64,000 nt of DNA from Paralichthys olivaceus (Eukaryota; Chordata; Actinopteri; Pleuronectiformes; Paralichthyidae), in assembly GCF_024713975.1 (NCBI RefSeq), contig NC_091102.1, forward strand, positions 11,475,001-11,539,000, in the 5' to 3' direction. The first letter of the stretch is position 1. Each line of letters opens with the position of its first letter. The translations under genes were made by a program, and so were the position numbers. This document shows positions 55,101 through 64,000 of the stretch, piece after piece. The notes beneath the pieces were generated by a model that was not told where the DNA came from, did not search any database, and saw only the letters and a list, made by a program, of their open reading frames with translations.

Positions 55101-56999
55101 GTTGGAGGAAGAGGAAAACAAGTTGGAACTAGTTTTCATTTGTGTACATCGTACACATGCAGGCAGTTCTCGACATTAAATTGTGAACAAGCGACAAGTG
55201 TAGTTTCATGTGCTTCGACTGTCAACTGCCGTTAAACCATGTGAATCACTGTACGTTCAAAGTTTCAGACTATAGGCTATAGGTAAAGCTACATAGGCAG
55301 AATCATGCTCACATAAAATACATACAAAAAGACTGAATATGACAACATAAATTCATTATAGTATTAGGTCTAAATTTTCATCTTGGGTGCAAGTCTCACG
55401 TGCTACTTTAAGATTTTAGTGCTGCTAGAATCAGCCTCAATGTGTCTAGTGACCTTTGACCTTGGTCATTAGAAGTTCTGACCAGGAAAAAAAGTAAAAA
55501 AAATAAAAATAAAACATTAATTTACACTAGGATCTCTGCACTGGCCTCCTGTGAATGAAAGTTTGTACACACCACAGTACATTAGGTCTGAAATACACAT
55601 TTAGAGTTTCAGACACTTTGCATTGGAAAACAAGGCGCAAACTGTGCACATGTACAACAAAAATTAAGCACACGACTGGCAGATAAACACAGGCCATGAA
55701 CAATGTACACAATTATGAATTAACTCAGGGTCATTGAAAGAATGGAAAACACAAAAAAATAAAACTAGTGAGTAAAACCCGGGATTTAACCAGTGGAAAG
55801 TAAAGCTCACTATATGTTTCCTTTCATCCACCTCTCACCACACTCTCAAGTTTAAAGATAAGGAATATTGATTAAAACAGGACTTTATAACATAAATGAA
55901 CATTTTACACATACTTGAGGTACATGTAATCTTTATTCTTTTCATTGAAATGGGTTATAACAATGTCTCACATGCAATTTATCTAAACACTACAAGCATT
56001 ATGCATTTGAATGATGGGAGGTGTTTAACTCTATGTAATCAAAACATTCTTTCATTATGCACAAAGTACAGTGTAAGTATTGAAAGTTTTAATTACATCA
56101 TGCAAAATATACTCACATGAATGGAATTACACTTTTATAACATGAAATGACAGATGCAGCCATGATAGATGGTGACGGGAAGAAGTGACAGAAGCAACAC
56201 AACTGAACGCTCCTATGAAATGTAAACAGAAGTAGGAAACCACCAAGGGCACGAGAGATGTGTGATGCCGCGTCCTTGAGACGATTACAGAATATTCTGA
56301 GTCGTATTTCGTCCTATTTAGATATTTATCATGATAAAAATCGAGAGGTAACCTGTGTGAAAACAATTCACAAAGCACACAAAAACTAAGAAATAGATCG
56401 ACCTCCCCTTTTTTCCAGCACAAATTTTAGACAAACATTTGCAGTTGAATAAAAACATACATAACATTATAATATTATATATAACATCACCAGTGATCAA
56501 TTGTCTTATTGAGAAGTCCATATGTCAGTTTTCACATCTCCTGCTGCATGTACCTGTCTGCCTGAATGAAGCAGAACCTGGGGGATAAATCATTTTTTTT
56601 ATATTAGAGGTAATACAATACTAATAGGTTATGCTCCATTATCTCATAATCAAAGTAGAATACACACTGAGGTTAATCAACAAAAGAAAAAAACATTAGG
56701 AGAGGGTCAACACACGGAGGACATCTAAATTTCACAGGAATCAGACATTTTGAGCGACACTGTTGTCCCATTCAAAAAAAAAAAAAAATATAGAAAAAAA
56801 GACAATAACACAGAAGCTCTCCTGAAGCAAACTGTCGGAGGTTTGTGGTTGAGCGAGGTAAGTTAAAACAGGTTTCGAGAAAGTGAGCCCACAACATGCG
56901 ATTTCCAGTTTTTAAAGACAACAACCCGGTTAAGGAGTGTTTCTCTTTTGCACAGTTTCATGATAAAGATTGAGCAACATTATGAACACATGAATGATT

Positions 57000-57089
57000 T
57001 TTATTTTACAAAATTGAATGTGCAAAGTCCTTCTGCCGCTCTCACACTGAAGCTCAAACACACTGTACTTGAGTATGAGCTAATTTATT
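57000..57089 (-). terminator. Candidate sodium-channel poly(A) signals
   Basis: Two AATAAA hexamers on the minus strand (57084-57089 and 57000-57005), 0.64 and 0.72 kb beyond the channel stop codon. Neuronal sodium-channel 3' UTRs are often longer, so more distal sites are possible. Confidence 0.35.
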
Positions 57090-57724
57090 TGGACTGTTTC
57101 TGTAATGTGTAGAAAGGAGCCGTGTCCTGACTGTATAGTAGGTATCATGAAGCAATGATGGAAAGGGAGAGAGAGCCTGATGAAAAGAGAACAGTAGCAT
57201 GCATAATCATGGAGAAACATTCATGCAGGTTTAACTGCAGCAGTTCTGACACCATCTCTTGGATTCGTCAAGTATTCTCAGTGCTACCTGTTAGCATGAC
57301 GAGCCTTAAAGCAGTTTTTCTCATTGTAAAGACGACCCCTGAAGGAAGAACCCCTTTGAAGAGTAAAAAAAAAGCATATTAAAAAGTCACTTAAAGAAAT
57401 ACAACAGTGAGTGATATATGAATAATTCAAGACACTGGATAGCAGAACTAGCTGCAGTAGAAGTCATAGCATTAACTAATGTGTCTCTCAGAACACAGAA
57501 TGTTGCCCATCATCACAAACTCATTAAGGCTCCTGACGCCAAAACAGTCCCACTGCATGAGCAACCTTTCCATTATAGGCACCAAAACCTCAAGTAAGCA
57601 TGGTCAGTGTGGCATAGATGTCCATACAGAGGAAGAGAGTCCAGTGGATGTCTCAGTCACTTTCAAATGTCGTAAACCTTTTTGTCATAAATCAAAACAT
57701 CTTTGTTGCATCTAAAAGACTCAT

Positions 57725-63461
<5,737 letters not shown>

Positions 63462-64000
63462 CTGTGGAGGAAGCCGAGTGAAACAAGAAGATGAGCGAAT
63501 ACAACACAGAGCCATGGCAAATATAATGGGGTGACATGCTGAGACGGGGGTAATTTTTTTTTACTACAGAATGTGCTTAAATCAGGCACAATTTTCTAAA
63601 AATATTAAATGATGTGTGGCTTAGCTCAAAGCTTTAGAGCTAACAGTGCAAGGGATGATTTTCAGACATTTACGGAATGAATCAGGAACTATGCATTGAT
63701 GCTGGACTTAAAATTGGCCCTTCTTTGAATTGTGGCCCTTTTATGGTCCCTGATTTAGAAAAACCCTAGATTTGCCATTGTGCTGAGTCCCATCTCTCGT
63801 CATATTTGATTAAATCTAATTCTCTCTTTGCATTATTCATACAAAAAAACTTGCACAAGACGTGTGAGTCGTATATTTTAACTGCGTCCGAAACCATCTC
63901 GGCTGCCTGCTTTTTTATTAAGAGGATAACCATTGAATCAAATGTATAATGGATAAAAAGGAAATGCAAGAAATAGTGTGTCCTGTACCAAGTCTTATGA
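63462..64000 (-). other. Sodium-channel intron running off the window
   Basis: Intronic DNA 5' (on the minus strand) of the first visible channel exon. It contains an inverted family A fragment at 63715-63781 and no exon that fits the phase-0 start of the 63461 exon. Confidence 0.65.
63715..63781 (-). repeat. Dispersed repeat family A, copy 3 (inverted fragment)
   Basis: The minus strand reads AATGGCAAATCTAGGGTTTT, TCTAAATCAGGGACCATAAA and AGGGCCACAATTC, matching the left end of the copies at 7221 and 9103. Only that end is present here. Confidence 0.65.

Larger units (their letters stand above)
51661..57724. other. Intergenic region between ttc21b and the sodium channel
   Basis: About 6 kb with no supportable exon. 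It holds an ATT trinucleotide repeat (52056-52109), AT-rich unique DNA, a small possible family B fragment near 54944-54985, a possible conserved block near 54535-54790, and at the right (roughly 56.9-57.7 kb, perhaps more) the probable 3' UTR of the sodium channel. Minus-strand poly(A) signals occur at 57084-57089 and 57000-57005. Confidence 0.6.

Noticed and set aside
63980-64000. Possible end of another sodium-channel exon at the right edge (a GTACAGG donor on the minus strand)
   Set aside because: The exon at 63461 begins in phase 0, and the phase-0 reading before this donor contains TAA; too few bases remain in the window to support an exon.

Overview
This is vertebrate nuclear DNA, almost certainly from a ray-finned fish and probably a percomorph. 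Genes are split by GT-AG introns with short intron sizes, microsatellites are abundant, and several dispersed repeats have the form common in teleost genomes. The gene order csrnp3(+), galnt3(-), ttc21b(-), SCN1A-type sodium channel(-) is the order and orientation of the human 2q24.3 block CSRNP3-GALNT3-TTC21B-SCN1A. No bacterial, phage, CRISPR or operon-like feature was found, and no tRNA or rRNA was recognised.

Layout. 1-8160: gene-free upstream DNA with a 34-nt perfect GATA palindrome, repeat fragments and possible conserved non-coding blocks. 8160-29358: csrnp3, with a likely GC-rich 5' noncoding exon ending at 8619, a 15.5 kb intron, and four coding exons (24138-29358). 29359-33522: the convergent 3' regions of csrnp3 and galnt3. 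33523-39655: galnt3, ten coding exons on the minus strand (624 aa), promoter side at about 40.1-40.9 kb. 41944-51443: ttc21b, 29 coding exons on the minus strand giving an uninterrupted 1317-aa IFT139, with an RFX X-box 147 bp upstream of the start codon. 51.66-57.72 kb: intergenic. 57725-63461: the last ten coding exons (872 codons) of a voltage-gated sodium channel alpha subunit on the minus strand; the rest of the gene lies beyond 64000.

Functionally the genes are unrelated: a nuclear CSR-family protein, a Golgi O-glycosyltransferase, a ciliary transport subunit and a neuronal ion channel. They stay together as ancient vertebrate synteny, not as a pathway. Exon boundaries were derived by hand from splice sites, reading-frame continuity and family knowledge; joined lengths close exactly in frame for all four genes.

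The most interesting points are: an AT-AC intron in the sodium channel just before the exon carrying the IFM inactivation gate; the X-box at the ttc21b promoter; two oppositely oriented TTAA-bounded MITE copies in a channel intron; at least six copies of one dispersed repeat family across the window; and a long CA repeat 9 nt inside a galnt3 intron. I saw nothing that amounts to a wholly new biological system.
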